Part shown: in pieces, positions 5,907 through 6,600 of the stretch
Layout of the letters: every line of letters begins with the position of its first letter
How positions within the stretch are numbered: the stretch's first letter is position 1
Assembly (NCBI GenBank): GCA_028290325.1
Contig: JAQGJY010000378.1
Location: 1-6,600 of the forward strand
Source: Tardiphaga sp.
Lineage (GTDB): Bacteria; Pseudomonadota; Alphaproteobacteria; Rhizobiales; Xanthobacteraceae
Length of the DNA stretch: 6,600 nt
Direction of reading: 5' to 3'
Notes under the pieces: model-generated
Seen by the model: only the letters and a program-made list of their open reading frames with translations
The model's database searches: none
Told to the model about the DNA's origin: nothing
Program-made: the position numbers and the translations under genes

Positions 5907-6299
5907 ATGTATCGCGCCATCACACGTCAGATCGAAGTCACCGTCGAACCGAATTTCATGGCCGACCGCTCGGATGCGGACGAGCGGCAGTTCTTTTGGT
6001 CCTACACCATCGTCATCACCAACGAGGGATCCGAGACCGTCCAGTTGCGGACCCGGCACTGGGTCATCACCGACGCGTCCGGCCGCAGCGTCGAGGTGCG
6101 CGGCGAGGGCGTCGTCGGCAAACAACCGACGCTGAAACCGGGCGACCGTTTCGAATACACGTCCGGAGTTCCGCTGCCGACGCCGTCCGGCTTCATGACC
6201 GGCAGTTACCAGATGGTGACGACGACGGGTGAGCCGTTCGACATCAACGTGCCGGCGTTTTCGCTGGACAGCCCGGACGCACAGCGGGTTTTGAATTGA
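5907..6299 (+). CDS. apaG: ApaG family protein
   Basis: A 130-residue single-domain protein, exactly the usual ApaG length, with a fibronectin-III-like beta sandwich. The family is linked in enterobacteria to Co2+/Mg2+ resistance and diadenosine tetraphosphate levels, but its biochemical role is not settled. Diagnostic segments: MYRAITRQIEVTVEPNF at the start, FFWSYTIVITNEG (about 30-42), RHWVITD, the glycine motif GEGVVGKQPTLKPG (about 70-83), FEYTSGVPL, GFMTGSYQM and the ending PAFSLDSP. The start at 5907 is chosen because family members begin MYRA; in-frame ATGs at 5895 and 5898 would add MMTV or TV-type extensions. There is no Shine-Dalgarno sequence before any of them. The gene is divergent from opgC and convergent with hslO, a neighbour also seen in related genomes as I recall. 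Confidence 0.96.
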   Translation: MYRAITRQIEVTVEPNFMADRSDADERQFFWSYTIVITNEGSETVQLRTRHWVITDASGRSVEVRGEGVVGKQPTLKPGDRFEYTSGVPLPTPSGFMTGSYQMVTTTGEPFDINVPAFSLDSPDAQRVLN

Positions 6300-6356
6300 G
6301 CGTCACTTGAAGGATTCGCCGCGGACGCGCCGATCGCGGCCGTCACCCTCCGCGAG

Positions 6357-6382
6357 GGATACTCAGCGAAGGCGGAGTACCC
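6357..6382. repeat. hairpin repeat downstream of apaG
   Basis: GGATACTCAGC (6357-6367) and GCGGAGTACCC (6372-6382) pair at nine of eleven positions around a GAAG loop. The sequence resembles, from memory, a short dispersed 'GGATACTCCGC-loop-GCGGAGTATCC' element common between genes in Bradyrhizobium relatives. It lies 57 bases past the apaG stop and has no T-run, so it may be repeat rather than terminator. Confidence 0.5.
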
Positions 6383-6431
6383 ACGATGCCGCAGCTTCGC
6401 GGTCGATCATCTGTGTCAGGGAACACCGGGC

Positions 6432-6449
6432 CAGCCGCCTTCGCGGCTG
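6432..6449 (-). terminator. possible hslO terminator hairpin
   Basis: CAGCCGC (6432-6438) and GCGGCTG (6443-6449) form a perfect 7-bp GC-rich stem with a four-base loop, 17 bases past the hslO stop. No T-run follows on the minus strand, so it may act with Rho or simply protect the mRNA end. The remaining 6300-6466 spacer shows no gene. Confidence 0.35.
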
Positions 6450-6466
6450 ATGACGTTGCGCGCGCC

Positions 6467-6600
6467 TCAGGGTGCGGATGATTCCACGCCGGCGTCCTGC
6501 GGCGTGAATTCATAGACCGACGAACAGAACTCGCAGGTCACGACGACCTTGCCATCCTTGACCATGTCGGCGCGATCCTGCGCCGCGAAGCTTTGCAGCA
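6467..6600 (-). CDS. hslO: Hsp33 redox-regulated chaperone, C-terminal end only
   Basis: The last 43 residues of a minus-strand gene whose remainder lies beyond the right edge. Hsp33 is a cytosolic holdase that is inactive while four cysteines bind zinc and switches on when oxidised. The fragment contains MVKDGKVVVTCEFCSSVYEF, the CxxC half (Cys-Glu-Phe-Cys) of the zinc site with its typical context; the CxC half would be upstream, out of view. A short polar tail ending ESSAP follows. The gene converges on apaG across a 167-base spacer. The redox function is family knowledge; identification from the CEFC block is strong despite the short length. Confidence 0.92.
   Translation of the reverse strand, partial: LQSFAAQDRADMVKDGKVVVTCEFCSSVYEFTPQDAGVESSAP

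Noticed and set aside
4581..6299. Long plus-strand open frame of 572 codons ending in ApaG
   Set aside because: Only the last 130 codons are ApaG. The rest is antisense to opgC and is rich in Arg, Gln and His, as expected for a GC-rich shadow frame.

Overview
The window reads as a stretch of chromosome from a GC-rich alphaproteobacterium, most likely of the Bradyrhizobium/Rhodopseudomonas group (Nitrobacteraceae). The evidence is the long two-domain form of dCTP deaminase, a SAM-II riboswitch in front of metZ, and a rhizobial-type ApaG next to Hsp33. The taxonomic placement is inference from recognised protein families; no database was searched. Seven protein genes are present, two of them cut by the window edges. 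I see no tRNA, rRNA, CRISPR array, insertion sequence or phage gene.

Layout: (1) 1-1025, minus: dcd, cut at its C-terminal end. (2) 1026-1270: divergent control region. It holds a sigma70-like promoter, a SAM-II riboswitch aptamer and a well-formed attenuator (antiterminator hairpin, then terminator with seven T) that lead into metZ. (3) 1271-2488, plus: metZ, O-succinylhomoserine sulfhydrylase, with a perfect 12-bp inverted repeat inside its reading frame. (4) 2489-2636: convergent spacer with a 16-bp palindrome and what looks like a worn dispersed genomic repeat. (5) 2637-5687, minus: a three-gene operon read as opgC, then a degenerate SGNH-hydrolase paralogue, then an intact SGNH hydrolase. 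The first two overlap as ATGA behind a perfect Shine-Dalgarno sequence. (6) 5688-5906: divergent spacer with an apaG promoter placed so that the mRNA would be leaderless. (7) 5907-6299, plus: apaG. (8) 6300-6466: convergent spacer with two hairpins. (9) 6467-6600, minus: the C-terminal end of hslO (Hsp33).

The housekeeping genes (dcd, metZ, apaG, hslO) do unrelated jobs. The methionine unit has a self-contained logic: when SAM is abundant the aptamer pseudoknot should capture one arm of the antiterminator, freeing the other arm for the terminator and shutting off metZ. The most system-like content is the opgC-SGNH-SGNH operon: a polytopic membrane acyltransferase of the glucan-modifying OpgC family made together with two exported SGNH-fold proteins, one of which has lost most of its catalytic residues. 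This resembles in outline other cell-surface glycan acylation machines, where a membrane acyltransferase works with a periplasmic SGNH partner. The assignment to periplasmic glucan decoration is inference.
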